The notes beneath the pieces are model-generated. The model had not been told where the DNA came from, did no database searches, and saw only the letters and a program-made list of their open reading frames with translations. Shown here piece after piece: positions 44,685-57,268 of a stretch of DNA of 64,000 nt. The stretch covers positions 1,736,001 through 1,800,000 of the forward strand of contig JAOVFP010000023.1 of the NCBI GenBank assembly GCA_025738555.1. Reading direction: 5' to 3'. This DNA is from Cyathus striatus (Eukaryota; Basidiomycota; Agaricomycetes; Agaricales; Nidulariaceae). The position numbers and the translations under genes are program-made. Within the stretch, counting starts at the first letter, position 1. Every line of letters begins with the position of its first letter.

Positions 44685-47600
44685 TTATGGACCTGAAAGT
44701 ACATAGTGTTCGTCCTCTTCAGCACAAACAGCATCACTTGGAGCCTGGACGGATCCACCAAGTCGCTGATAAATCTCATTATTAACAGTAATCTATATCA
44801 CGAATTAAGTTGGGTAACAACAACAATAGTAGCGAACTGCAACTCACTAACACGTCCTCCCCCAAAACACCACTGAACATATACACCCTTTCCTCATCAC
44901 TCATGTCTAGGAACTCATCTAATGTAACTTGGGATAGAACGACCGCCGCTCGAAAATGGTTCATCCCCGGAAGGTAAGCCAGATTCGTTTCGTCCTAACC
45001 TCATGGCATTAGCGATACAATGAATAGCAATCTAATACACATTTACCTCCGTCTCCTCATCAAGCATCCACTGTCTCTCATCATTCCAGAGTACACCTTG
45101 TGTGATATCTCTCTCCTGCGCCAAATCTCCACAGAACCGAATATACTGAGCAGCTTCGGCGACGTTATCCGCAAACGCCCATTGCACATTCACACCTGGT
45201 CTTCTCGAGCCACATGCCTCAGCAATGTCTACATCCCTTCTAAGCTTTTTGATTGCCTTCAGGATAGGTGGTGTGTACGCGTACGGCGTTGGATCCTCAG
45301 TGTCATACCCGCTCAACTGTCTCCTAAGCTTGATTGAGTGCGATGAAGGATAAGCTTCAAATACAACTAGCAAGTTGGTATAATGCCAAGAATGCTGAGA
45401 CACTGTAGCCAACAATGCTTCGCATTGCGACGGGAGTGGGAGAAGCGGTGCTATAGTGATTGCAGTATGAGGGTCCACAATAATATCAACACCATGCAAA
45501 GTGTTGCGCTCCGCGAGGACGACATCAGGCAAGGCACGGATGATAGCCTGCTTTTGCAGGAATTCTAAAGATACAAGGTATCTGTGTGTTGATGGATTGT
45601 TTAGAGACGAAGGAAGGCGAAGGGTGTTCCTGTCGATGATCTCCGGTGGAGCCGTTCTAGGCTCGATATCCGTGGAAGTTACCATAACCGGAGAAGGGGT
45701 AATAGGAACTTCGATTGGCGAAGCAGTAACTTTTTTTGCTCGCAGGGCCGCAAATGCAGTAATACCAAGTGCACGCGATGCGAGGTCGCATTGCGGAGCC
45801 GGATTGTATCTATCTCGCTGTGTAGGCAATGGTTTACGAGATGAATACTGAGATGAACCATGAACATCTCGACGACCCGATCCTGAAAGTAATTCAGCAG
45901 GCTGATCCTTGAGACCATCGTTGTGCGTAACACGGTAATCGTCCTCCATATTATCGACCACTGGCTTCATCACTTCGTCTAGCACATAGTCTGAATACCC
46001 CTCATTGCAGATTTGCATTGCCTGATCAACTTCTTCCTCAGTCACCATCACACCCTCCCCTAGGTCATCCCTATATTCCCGCAACTCCTCCTTCGTCCAA
46101 TCAACGTCCATACCCACTGGATCCGACTGCAAGTCTGAGAATGAAGAAGGCGGGAGAGGAATGTTCTCCTTGTTCTCTTCATCGTACACATAGCAGTCAG
46201 AAGGCGGCAAATCGAAGGTGGGACGTTGTTGAGAGCTTCCCTCATGCGTCAGAGCTCTGACACGGGGAACATCAGGAGAGGAAGAGGAGGATGAAAGGCG
46301 ACGTCGTTTACGAGGACGTTCCTCTCTGTTAACCCTTTGATCTTGCGCATTAATATCATCCAGGATGACCGGAAGATCAGTATCACTCTCATCGCTATCA
46401 ACAGCACGCAGTGTACCAGAAACGCGCATCCTCTCCCTCCTACTCAACAGCAACCCTCCTGTACCACCGAATACGTCATCACCAGCACGAGAGACCGCGA
46501 CAGGCCAACCATCATCGAACTTCTCCCATCGCCTTCGCTCCAACACCTGAACATCTTCCACCGAATTTTGCTCAGCTATATCAACGAGATTTTGAACTTG
46601 CGTATTGATGTATTCCAATGGCACTCCCAGCCTGTCTGCATCTGAGACTTCCAGGAGGGATGAAACGTGAGTGATTTCGGCAGTCGAAGGAAGCGGAGCG
46701 TCGGTTGTGAAAGTTCTAGGAAGAATGAATGTCATGAATGGGTAAAGACAATGCTATGAGATTGATTTACACCCAGCTGAGCTGCAGCCTTAACGACGCT
46801 AGCCCCTTAGCCTTCTTCAGATATCCGTAAAGCTTTGGCTCTGAGGAGTGAGGTCCTTGTCCAGGTTTTCCGGGTGGTGCAGCAACTAGCTGCGTCATAT
46901 TTGTTGGCATAATCATTTCCTGGTCGGCAGGATGTTCGTTCGGAGGCAGAAGGTTGGGCACTATACACGCATTAGTCCAAGCCTGCTACGGCAAGGAATA
47001 ACATACCATCCATAAGGATACCCTCCTTCCCATCGATCCTCTCTTTCAGTATCACATCAACAGGATTTTCTGGTAAAGCCGCGGGCGCGTATAGCCTCTT
47101 CAACTCTGACTCAAGGTCGTCCTCCGGTTCGTCATTGAGAGTGGAGAGGGCCTGGCCAACCATGGACATCGACAACGGGGAAGAGCGTGGAGGGTCATCC
47201 TCAGGTTGGGCTTTTGACTCTGGTGTTTTCAGGTCGCAGGTGGATGAGGGGAGAAGGGGGACGAGGAAGTCCTTTAGACTAGCACATGGGTTAAACTTGG
47301 GAAGTATGATACGGAAGAGAAACGTACCTCTTGTCTTTGTCCCTCAGCGGCCCTACACCAACACCTTCTTTGCCGCCAACCCTGCGTGAACGAGGAATCT
47401 CAGGAACATCTACAGGAGTGAGGTGTAAATAAAAGAACAGAAAAGATGATGCGTGAGTAACCAACCCAGCTTGCTGTTCTCAATAGCATCAAAGAGTAAT
47501 GGCTCTGTGGGTGGTGTAGAGTCGAGCACGAGTTCATCGACCATGTCTTCTTCATCACTAGGTGGAGGAGTGGGCGATGAAACAATAGTCTCTACAAAAA

Positions 47601-48697
47601 CAGCAAAAACACATCAGTGGAGATTCTGTAATGAAGACAGGAATACACACGCCATCCACTAACAACGACCATGTTCTCCTTGTACAAGTCTTCATCGATA
47701 TTAGGCACCTCGACCTCGTTTAACCCAACCTTTGTCAAATCCTTCATACTACTCAATACCGTCTCACCCCCCTTCTTGGACCGGTGCTTCTCCGACTTTT
47801 CGACTGTCCTCTTTCTCGGAAAGATGGGAACAAACTCTTCCTCGAAGGGTGTCCACCCGCAAGGTGACGTGTCATCGCACAAACGTGCCGCATCAAGCCA
47901 TCGGTTGCGATGGCTTAGCTTCTGAGTAGTAAGGTCCAAGGCGGACTTGTATAGAGCGCGGATGGAATCTGTTGACGAAGCTGCGAGCTGCCAGCGGAGA
48001 TTTCTACCGAGCTTTCGTTACCGGTGCAAGTGAAACGAACACTTGAGGACGTACAACACTTGTTCCGGCACCACCTCTTCCTCCGTTTCTACCCTAACGG
48101 GACTAAACTTCAGATCCTCCGACTTTAGAGTCTTGACCAACGAATTGAGCTTCTCTCCAGAACAAATCTTTGGTGTTTGACGTTGCGCGCGAAGACTTAG
48201 AACAGGCGACATTGGCCTGCAGTTCTTGAATGTATGTCCATCTAGTCAGCAAAAAACGACGTATTCAGCGAACGGTAATCATCGAAATATAAACATTACA
48301 ATCATCGTCTTCGAGAACTCTTTCAGACTTTGTTTTCCCTGGAATTGATCGTATGTTATCCTTGAGGTATTGCAGAGATGCAGCATTGATTTGAAGTTTC
48401 TCCTGGTATGGCGGCAGGGTATCGAGACTGTGGATACTTTTGAAGACATCGTATGGTTCTGGTGGTATAAATAATGAGTAATGATCAACTAGAGGAACCG
48501 GTCGTAAGGATTGTGATAGCAGCTACGACAACGTACGGTCTTAGCGTAGCCAGAACGACGATGAAAGTTGAGGAACTCACCTCTGTGACCGCGCTCTCCG
48601 TAAACTGTACATAATCTGTTGTTAAATGCGTTAGCGCATAATCGTAGAGCAGTTCTCGAATTCGTTGTCGAAGCTCTACGGAATCTGGTTCGAGCAT
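44685..48697 (-). CDS. ZIP2: ZIP2/SHOC1-like meiotic XPF-family protein
   Basis: Eleven exons in consistent phase: 48697-48581, 48522-48300, 48241-48055, 48003-47651, 47591-47466, 47409-47328, 47278-47007, 46960-46771, 46715-45047, 44994-44848 and 44792-44685; 1157 residues. The C-terminus holds an XPF-like fold (RYLVSLEFLQKQAIIRALP, LLVVFEAYPSSHSIKL, VNVQWAFADNVAEAAQYIRF) without the ERK nuclease motif. A helix-hairpin-helix pair follows (LAYLPGMNHFRAAVVLSQVT, FLDMSDEERVYMFSGVLGEDVL). A long N-terminal region, dead XPF domain and HhH end are the design of Zip2/SHOC1, which with Spo16 binds recombination intermediates at crossovers. A KEN motif (ENKENIPLPP) lies in the middle. The start is uncertain: the frame is open upstream of 48697. 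Confidence 0.6.
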
Positions 48698-49253
48698 AGT
48701 GTCACTGGTAAGATGAAGCACAAAACGCAGTTCAGGAATCAAATGTCGCTCAAGAGACGCGATGACAGCAGTTGTAATATAAAGGACAGAGCAGTTAGTT
48801 GATATTACTTCGCGTCTTTAATAAGAGAAAACCGTCAATATATTAGAGGAGCACTGTTGATAATGAAACGGAAACGAGATGGTTGTGGTCACTGGTGGAG
48901 GCTTGGTAGAGACACTGAGGCAGACGCGTGCAGTGTTAGATGTCAGCAATTTCCATCTCCGCCGCAACTTGTTATCACGCGGACCTCGACGCATGTACAG
49001 CTAACAGCTACGACTACCCCAACACCTTTTCATCATTCTAGCTCAGCAGACACCAGAACGAGCTATTTTCGTTTGAAAGCTCCAGCCAGCCTCATCGTCC
49101 GTGTAAACCCGATGAAGACAGACATGTCTATCTCCACGATGTCGGCCGACACCTTCCGATACCCCACAGCGCTTCCTGTCAATTGGATCCCGGTATATAT
49201 ATCGCGACTTGTTTTCGGATTATATGCAGGATAACCATAACTAAATCATCACT

Positions 49254-50981
49254 ATGAACTCACGAGCTCTGTTCAAACGTGAAATCGTGCATCGAACGCG
49301 CCGGGCTGGCTGCTCGTAAGCATGTTGTCTATATGTCGTACATAGACTCAGCTTGTTCTTACACACTATGCATACAGACATTATACTACGTCGTCTGCTG
49401 TAAAGAAGGATCTACCTTTAAGTGGAATACGCGTGCTAGAGATGGGTCAGTTAATAGCAGGACCCTTTGCTGGCCAATTACTAGGGTAGGTTTCATCTAC
49501 CATACTTTATGGGACGCCGCCTTACACCCGGAAATAGACAGTTTGGTGCTGAAGTGATAAAGGTGGAGCCTCCACACGTCGGTGACCCATTGCGCGTATG
49601 GCGAGAACTAGATGTCGACGGCACGAGTCCGTGGTTCAGGAGTATAGCGCGAAACAAGAAGAGCGTTGCTATTGACTTGAGAAAGACCGAGGGAAGAGAG
49701 TATGCCACCCATTCACGCATTTTAAAATCACCAATCTTAACGATATCTAGAATTGTGAGACAGTTGGCGATCAAGAGCGACGTTATAATTGAAAACTTCA
49801 AACCAGGCAGTTCGTGCTTCCTTCCTCATCTTCCCTTCTAAACCTTACGCGTCATTTCCAGCTCTAGAGAAATGGAAGCTAGGGCCCGAAGACCTTCATC
49901 CTCACAATCCCTCCCTGATATTCACGCGCGTCAGCGGATACGGGCAGACCGGCCCTTGGGCACCAAGACCTGGATACGCATCCGTTTGTGAAGCAGAGTC
50001 AGGATTCCGATACGTCAATGGATTTGCGGATCCAGAGACGGGTGGTCTTTCTGGTCCGCCCGTTAGACCGAATATTAGTCTCGGGGACTCGGTTGCTGGG
50101 CTTCATGCTGCGTTTGGAACTGTGAGTGGGCTGCTACGGCTATCGGTGGTATCACGGCTTATTGTATTGCAGGTGCTGGCTTTGATATCAAGGCTGAGGC
50201 AGAAGAACTCGGATTCTTCAACGGTCACAGGAACGACGGTGGATGTTAGCATCGTTGAGAGGTTCGCTTCCCGTTATAGTGCCGTTTATAACGAGCTAAT
50301 ACATTGATAGTATGCTGAACTTAATGGAGGGGATTATACCAGAGTACGACCGTAAAGGAAAAGTAAGCTAAGTATTGCCGTTGTCTTCCATCTCTAACCA
50401 TTTCTTAGGTGCGAGGGCCTTCAGGTTCCTCAGTAACAGGAATCGTGCCTACAAACGCCTATCCCTGTCTGCCAGATCCTTCTACCCAAATACCCACTTA
50501 CATCGTTATCGGGGCTAACGGAGACACAATATACACCCGCCTAATGAACATCATCAGTCGCCCTGACCTCACAGGCCCAGAATACGCACAGAACCACCAC
50601 CGCGTGGCGCGACAATCCGAGATCGAGGAAGCCATATCAAGCTGGACGAAACAACATACCGCGGATGAAGTCATCGAGACCATGAACTCCGTAAGCGTAC
50701 CTGTCGGGCGGGTAGTCACCGTCAAAGAGGTCGTAGAAAACGACCAGGTGAAAGCGCGAGGAGCGGTGAGGGATGTTTGGGTGAGCAAGGAGGGAAGTGA
50801 GCATGGGGAAGGGTGGAACGTGAAAATGCCTGGGACATTCCCTATCTTGGATGGTGTTGATTCGCAGCCTAGGTGGGCAGGTCCGGATCTGGGGTACCAT
50901 ACCAACCAGGTGCTCCGAGAGGAATTGGGATTATCTCAGCACGCTATTGATAAGTTGAGAAGCGACGGCATCGTGGGCTGA
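49254..50981 (+). CDS. CaiB/BaiF-type CoA-transferase, mitochondrial (SUGCT-like)
   Basis: Eight exons: 49254-49315, 49378-49485, 49538-49699, 49751-49809, 49862-50121, 50173-50261, 50311-50362 and 50409-50981, in phase, 454 residues. The N-terminus (MNSRALFKREIVHRTRRAGC) is Arg-rich without acids, as in a mitochondrial presequence. Family blocks follow: LPLSGIRVLEMGQLIAGPFA, FGAEVIKVEPP, GDPLRVWRELDVDG, NKKSVAIDLRK, SDVIIENFKPG, FTRVSGYGQTGPWAPRPGYA and FADPETGGLSGPP. Class III CoA-transferases move CoA between acids through a mixed anhydride. The length and the tag suggest the succinyl-CoA:glutarate type, but substrate cannot be read from sequence. It is divergent from the ZIP2-like gene; a TATATATA lies 53 nt upstream. 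Confidence 0.92.
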
Positions 50982-51409
50982 AAGTGATAAGGTCTCTTTT
51001 GTGGATTGGCTGTGTAGGTGTTTTGAAACAACCGGTCGTGGTGTAGAGAGAGCTTTTTACACGATTTTCAGTCGGTTTTTTCTCCAAGGAGTGTACGATA
51101 TGACGAGTGCGGATCTGAAGCATTGTTATGCTATTAATATCAATAGGGAATTTACTAAAGCTACGTCCGAAGAGCCCTTGGCTATGAATACATGCGCTTT
51201 TCACATGGACGCGTACTGTTTCAGTTGTTTCGGTACGTCTTCACTTGCTGCGCTTACTTCCATTCTGCATATTCTCCAACATGGAGATTACGAGTATGTT
51301 TCTCTCGTAAACGATTAGAGTGCATAAAAGCGACATGTTTTCTGGTCGTCAGATTGACCCATCTCTCCCATTGCAAGGGATTCAGATTTCCTAGCCTTGA
51401 AATTGAAAC
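50982..51409. other. Intergenic, nothing recognised
   Basis: The 3' flank of the CoA-transferase gene and the promoter side of the methyltransferase gene. Confidence 0.5.
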
Positions 51410-52411
51410 ATGAGTGTCAAACGCGATATATCCGCAGGGGAGGCAACCGAATATAGCGAGAAAGTAAGCAAACATCCAGAGGCTCGTTATCCCCTTCATC
51501 CAAGTATTAAGGAGGGTGAAAGGCACGTTCATTTTATACTTAAACCTGTAAAGTTCTTTAACATTAATTATCTCAGATTGGTCCTGCAGCATAATCTGTT
51601 AAAATATTACTTCGGAGGCCAAAATATTATCGCACCTGTCACTTTAAACGCCGGCGATAAAGTGTTGGATTCAGGAACGGGTGCAGGTTAGCGATATAAA
51701 AATGTAAAACATTGCAGGTTGCTGATATTTAATATTACTTAATCTCAAGGTATATGGATAGTTGACGTTGCATTTACTGTCCCAGATTCCGTTGAGCTGT
51801 ATGGGACAGATATAGAATCACGTCTTTTTCCACCAGAGGGATTCCATCCAGCAAACACACATTTCTCGGTAGAATCCATAATTTCACTTCCAGCAGACTG
51901 GACCGGTACATTTTCTCTCGTCCATCAGCGGTTGCTCGTTGCCGGACTCACAGTTCCACATTGGAAAAAAGCATTGCAGGAGATACACCGTGTTCTAAAG
52001 CCTGGAGGGTATGTGGAACTTTGTGAATTCACCTGGGAGTGGGTTGGAGGAGGACCTATCAGCACTTCGTGGCTGGAATCCGTGCATGCACTCGGTGAAG
52101 AAGTTGGCTTTTTATGGAGCAGTGGAAAGTACCTGAAACAATGGTTGGTAGAGGCCGGGTTCGTGGATGTGTGCACGATAGAGGTGAGAAAGCCTATCGG
52201 AATATGGGGTGGGGAGGAAGGAGTGATCCATAGGAATATCCATATGGACGCCTGGAGAGGTATGAAATCATTTATAATGAAATTTGGAGGTATTTGTGGT
52301 GTCCATACAGAAGAGGAGGTCGACAGGCTCTACGATGATCTTCAGAATGAAATTGATCAATGCGAGGGTACGTTTGTATGGGTGAAATGTTTTGGGAGGA
52401 AGGCAGAGTAA
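51410..52411 (+). CDS. SAM-dependent methyltransferase (class I, fungal TAM/LaeA-like)
   Basis: Three exons, 51410-51526, 51590-51686 and 51750-52411, in phase, 291 residues. The front reads ARYPLHPSIKEGERH joined to HNLLKYYFGGQNIIAP. Motif I is VLDSGTGAG joined to GIWIVDVA and binds SAM. YGTDIESRLFP is the acidic loop that holds the ribose, FSLVHQRLL is motif II, and ALQEIHRVLKPGGYVELCE is the late strand motif. Similar enzymes are frequent in fungal secondary metabolism, but no biosynthetic gene lies next to it here. The substrate is unknown. The first intron uses the later AG (GTCCTGCAG) to keep HNLLKYYFGG in frame. Confidence 0.88.
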
Positions 52412-52550
52412 AACAAAACTGGTGGTTTATTTAAATGGGATATTTGATGTACATAGTAGAGTAACCAGAGGTCGGACTCCCCACAGAACATATTTACTGC
52501 GTCCTCGTCTATCTATCCATCCATTTACCCTGCGGTGCCAATTCCAGACT

Positions 52551-55328
52551 TCAGACATGATGCTGATGCTCGAACTCGAATAACGGGTGCCCAAGGGTGG
52601 CTGTGAATTTATTTACAAACTCCTTCTCTGCATCACAAGCTTGACTGGTAGTGTAGTACCTTCCTCTGTATGCGCTAATACTCTCAGTTGAAACATGAAT
52701 ATGTATGCAGACATTCTGTAACGTCGAAACTCTTTTAATTAGCTTAAGTAGCTCAGTTTCAAGAACTGCGACATCCATGATTACCACTTTGCGCGGGTTA
52801 TTTAACCAGAATTTCAGTTGCATAGTTTGGATGATTGCATTTGGTGAGATATTCTTTATAATGGGTATCATATTAATTGGAAGTCGGCTTCGAAGTATCA
52901 TGTTCTTTATGTGAGATATTGCCTTCGAGGAGAGAACCAAATAAAGACTTATAATGTCGGAAAAATCGAGATCGCTATATTTGTCCAGACATGGCCATAT
53001 CAGGCCAGATAAGGCCATCAGCCGTTTGGGGGGTCTACATGGCTCAAGAATCAACTAATAGTAGATTATCGCGCTGATTGCTACTGATATGCATTATATT
53101 TATTGATACAGCCAATCACCATTGATAGTTGACATCAGTAGGATCGAATTTATCACACCTGACAACTCTGACGAGTGCTGATATGGGCCTGCAAACTAAT
53201 AAACATTGTTACCATTTTTACTAAATATGTTTTTGAGTTTGGAAAGGCATAAAGGATTAAGTTTAAACCATATATTTAATTTGAACGTCCTATTGACGCC
53301 ATAATTTACCATACATCTAGCAGTACAAATTACTAATAAATACTACTCCCACAGGCTATTCTACATTGTGCGCACTAAATAGCTAATCTACACTATTTTC
53401 ACCTACCTTGGACTCTGCTAACTATTTCATTTGTATATAGAAATTTGTACGCACCAGCTCGCAATCATGAATACTACATAAGTACCTACCTTTTCATAGC
53501 TGGGTGGGAGAAGTTGAAATATGGGGGATGGAAAGGGAATATAATGTGGAAGATATTGTGAGTGGATGGGCAAGAGCTATGGACAGCTCCCAGTACGGCC
53601 TTGAGGTACAATACGAATTGAAAGTGGGGATATACAAAGCAGAATCGAATGTGCGTTCGCAGAGCGTACAAGCGACAGTTTAAATAGATTTGGTAACAAA
53701 TGGCCCGTATGTATGGATATTACTGTAAGTAGGTGACAGTAAGAATGTAGCGTGTAACGGTAATGAAAAACACATGTTTTGAAAACGCAGGCCCTACAAT
53801 ATGGCTCCGTGTTCTTATTGTTTGCCTTCCTGTTCAGTTAAGAGTGGGGTGCCTACCGTCAACGTCGGGAATTGAAATTCTGTAACTCCATCTCGCAACC
53901 AGACTCCAGACTCCAACGAGTCGCTTTCGCACGCTCAAGTCTGGAGTCAATCAGGAGTGGAATCTGTTGTGAGAGCGGAAAAGTGCTTCTGCCCAGTACT
54001 GTAGCTATGATTGAGTACAGAAAGTATCATAAAAATTTACTACTACCGTAGCTTTAGTTATAATTGACCATATTATTATGACTTATGCAAACTTAACTTA
54101 AATCTACACGACTTGATACCACACTGACGTGACAACAGGCAAATTTAACGAGAACATATTATGAGGGGCTTAGTACAATCAGCAGTTTATGTGCTAAGTC
54201 GGTGCAGCTGACATATACATATCAGGTTAATATCAGGAGTTGATAGCATGTGGTATGTGTTTACAACGCTTGATAAAAGCCAAATAAAAGCTTGATAACT
54301 CATCTGATATGACCACTAGAGAAACCTGACCAATACCAATTTGTTCCCATATGGCCATCAGCAACGTCAGCACCTTATATGCTAATTTCGATTTTTCCGA
54401 CAAAACAAAGACTTCATTTTCAGTATAATGCACAGTCTACTGTAGAAATGCCATTTCTCCAGGCCAATTGTATGCTGAGTGTATCAATGGGAGCTTTTGA
54501 AACCTGTGACAACAAAATTTCTAAAGCAGATAAATCATCCATGCTCGCGGTCCGAGTAATGACAATATTTCGAAGCTCTGAAAGCGAGAGAACAGCGGAG
54601 GGGGAGTTGGCGATAGTTTTCATTAACTCCAGAAGATCGCGACCATATAGTGTAAATACAAGTGTTTTCAATTTGGCCATAGAGGAACGACGGGGTAATA
54701 ATGTTGAATCCTCCAACGAAGGCGGATAAACCCTCGTAAGAGGATTAAATCCGACCGACAAGTGCTGAAGGGTTACAGAACAGTGGGCCAACGATTGTTT
54801 TCGAATAGGAATGTCCCGTAATACCAGCGAAGTTAAACTTCCATACATAATCGTGTGTTCGATTTGCCTCAGCACACAGTCTGCCGGAGCCTCGGGTGGA
54901 GCAATATTATTACTGTACAGCTTTATTGAAAGCGATTGTATATTTTTCATTATGCTGAGAATCCAAGCAATCTTCTCCGGTTCCGTGTATAATATCCAAT
55001 CGGGTTGATCAAGCCGGAGTTGCGTGTTGGGGGTGGGACAACTTGTATCAATCTTGAAAACCTTTACAACTGAAGCTAGACGTTCGGCGCGGGGAGATTC
55101 CTTGAGGATTTTATAGAGCCGTCCAAATCGACGTCGGTGCCCTATATCTCTAGTATCAATATCAATAACGGAGAATAAATGGCGGAAAGCGATCGAGTAG
55201 AAGAATTGCGAAACGAGTGTACATGACTGGAGGGATGCTGTATCATTCGAGAGGTAAGATATGATTTCTTCAAATATTTCTCCTGGGAAGTAGGTTGGAA
55301 ACGGCATGTTGGGATTAGGTGAAGACAT
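52551..55328 (-). pseudogene. F-box protein gene broken by a 1.46-kb insertion in its intron
   Basis: The 5' part (55328-54420) encodes an N-terminal F-box (FPGEIFEEIISYLSNDTASL, then CTLVSQFFYSIAFRHLF) and the LRR-like body up to LSIQLAWRNG. The 3' part (about 52940-52551) encodes the C-terminal block NVCIHIHVSTES...PLFEFEHQHHV. In the intact paralog at 55960-57268 these parts are joined by a 52-nt intron. Here the donor reads GC instead of GT, the region of the acceptor is shortened and lacks its AG, and an inverted-repeat element separates the halves. The 5' part alone would still make a 302-residue F-box protein ending CALY, so partial function is possible. Confidence 0.8.
52951..54406. 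mobile_element. Non-autonomous inverted-repeat element (hAT-like), 1456 bp
   Basis: The ends are ATAATGTCGGAAAAATCG at 52951 and its near reverse complement CGATTTTTCCGACAAAAC ending at 54406. Outside both ends is the same 8-bp word AAAGACTT (52943-52950 and 54407-54414), which fits the 8-bp target duplication made by hAT transposases. The interior has no transposase frame. It sits in what was the intron of an F-box gene. Confidence 0.75.
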
Positions 55329-55544
55329 ATTTACAGATATTCTCGACCTGACAGGCTTATATAAATCTATTGAAACCTAATGAAACTTGATGCATCTGAC
55401 CAACATCTGACAGCTATGGTGATTTAGTATGACTTGAATGATGTGACCTATTTTTAGCTTTAGCATTACTATTTCTTGAAATTTCCTAAAGGTATTACTT
55501 CGAGCACATGGACTGCAAATTATAACATGAAGTCACCTAGAGAC

Positions 55545-55891
55545 TGTTGAGATTCGGCTGACAAAGCAGCTGAATCTATTGCCAAACAAGCCAATCACAT
55601 TGGCTAGAACCGAATTGTAATTGTATAATTGATCAGAATGAATTAGATATAATCAGAATACAGTATGATATTCAATAGTATAATACACTTCTACTCTATT
55701 GTACTGTATCATGACTCACTGTATATTCAATCTTCTTGGTATATATACCCAGGTAGATACACAAATAAGATTAGATCTCTCTCTCTCCTACCATCACCTT
55801 GTCTCATCTCTCTCTGAGTAAACTCCCTATTTATCTCTGTGTGACTCTGCTTGCTGCTACCTGCTCCCAATTTCCAATAGAGACTACCCCA
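55545..55891 (+). mobile_element. Partial LTR retrotransposon end (LTR plus primer-site-like word)
   Basis: The segment begins TGTTGAGATTCGGCTG and may end ...ACTACCCCA (TG...CA). It holds a TATA box (GTATATATACCCAGG), a pyrimidine-rich R/U5-like tail, and is followed by TTATCAGCTCTTGG, which resembles a copia-type primer-binding site. No internal coding or second LTR follows; the F-box gene's stop codon is 69 bp away. A short remnant at best. Confidence 0.4.
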
Positions 55892-55959
55892 GAAATTATC
55901 AGCTCTTGGTCCCTATCCCACCTCTTCTAACTTTCGACCTATTCACTACGGTACTTGAT

Positions 55960-57268
55960 CTAGACATGATGCTGATGCTCGAACTCAAATAATGGTTGCC
56001 CACGGGTGGCAGTGAATTTATTTATAAGTTCTTTCTCTGCATCACAAGCTTGACTGGTAGTGCAGCATCCATGTCCGTTAGAACACCCAGTTGGAACATG
56101 AATATGTATACAGATCTTCTCTACCGTTGTGACTCTTTCAACGAGCTTAAGCAACTCTGTTTCAAGAGCATCAACGTCGAAGATTTCCACTTCGCATGAG
56201 TTATTTAACCAGAACCTCAGTTGTAAGGTTTGAATTATTGCATTCGATGGGACATTCTTTATAATGGGAATAGTATTGGCTGGGAGTCGACTTCGAAGTG
56301 TCATATGTTTAACATGAGATATTGCCGTCGACGAGAGAACCGAATCTGTTACAGAAATCTTCACTTTCAGTAAAAATACATTCAATTGAAGACGTACCAT
56401 TACTCCATCCCAGCTGTATTTTCAACGTGTCGATGGGAGCTTTTGAAACTTGTGACAACAAAATTTCTAAAGCCGACAAATCATCCGTGCTCGCAGTCCA
56501 AGAAATAACAATACTTCGAAGTTCCGAAAGCGAGAGGACAGCGGAGGGGGAATTGGCGATGATTTTTATTATCTCCAGAAGTTCGCGACCATACTGTGAG
56601 AATACAAGTGTTTTTAACTTGGCCATAGACGAATGTCGGGTTAATAATGTTGGATCCTCCAAAGATAGTGGGTAAACCCTCGGAGGTTTAAATCCGATGG
56701 ACAAGTGCTGAAGGGCTGAAGAACAGTAGGTCAAAGACTTTATCCGAATAGGAATGCCCCTTAACTTCAGCGAAGTTAAATTTTCATACATAATCGTGTG
56801 TTCGATTTGCCTCAGCACACTGTCTGGCGGAGCCACGGGTGGAATAATACTAGTACTGTACAAATTTATTGAAAGCGATTGTATATTTTCCATTATGCTG
56901 AGAATCCAAGCAATCTTCTCTGGATCCGTGTAGATAAAATGGGGGACAACTGGAAGTCGATTGCCATCATCATCGACGAAGTTGCAACACGCAAACAGCT
57001 TGAAAACCTTTACAGCTGAAGTTAGACGCTTGGCGCGAGGAGAGTCCTTGAGGATTTGATAGAACCGTTTAAATTGATGACGTGACATACGGCTCGCATT
57101 GAAATCAATAACGGAGAACAACTGGCGGACAGCGATTAGGTAGAAGAATTGCGAAACGAGTGTACATATTCGGAGGGATTGCATGTCGTCCGAAAGGTGA
57201 GACAAGATCTCCTCGATTATTTCTTCTGGGTAGGTTGACGATGGCATCTTGGGACTAGGTGAAGACAT
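55960..57268 (-). CDS. F-box protein, intact copy
   Basis: Two exons, 57268-56398 and 56345-55960, joined across a 52-nt intron (GTACGT...AACAG), 418 residues. The N-terminal F-box is TYPEEIIEEILSHLSDD with SLRICTLVSQFFYLIAVRQL after it; this fold binds Skp1 in SCF ubiquitin ligases. The rest is a leucine-rich body without strict repeat spacing (IQSLSINLYS, LTSLKLRGIPI, LQHLSIGFKP, LKTLVFSQYG), ending in CIHIHVPTG and FEFEHQHHV. Expanded families of such F-box proteins are typical of Agaricomycetes. The target is unknown. The paralog at 52551-55328 is broken. Confidence 0.88.

Noticed and set aside
49509..49841. Start of the CoA-transferase at 49509
   Set aside because: An upstream spliced N-terminus (49254 on) restores the family block LSGIRVLEMGQLIAGPFA and adds a presequence; the 49509 start lies within an intron.
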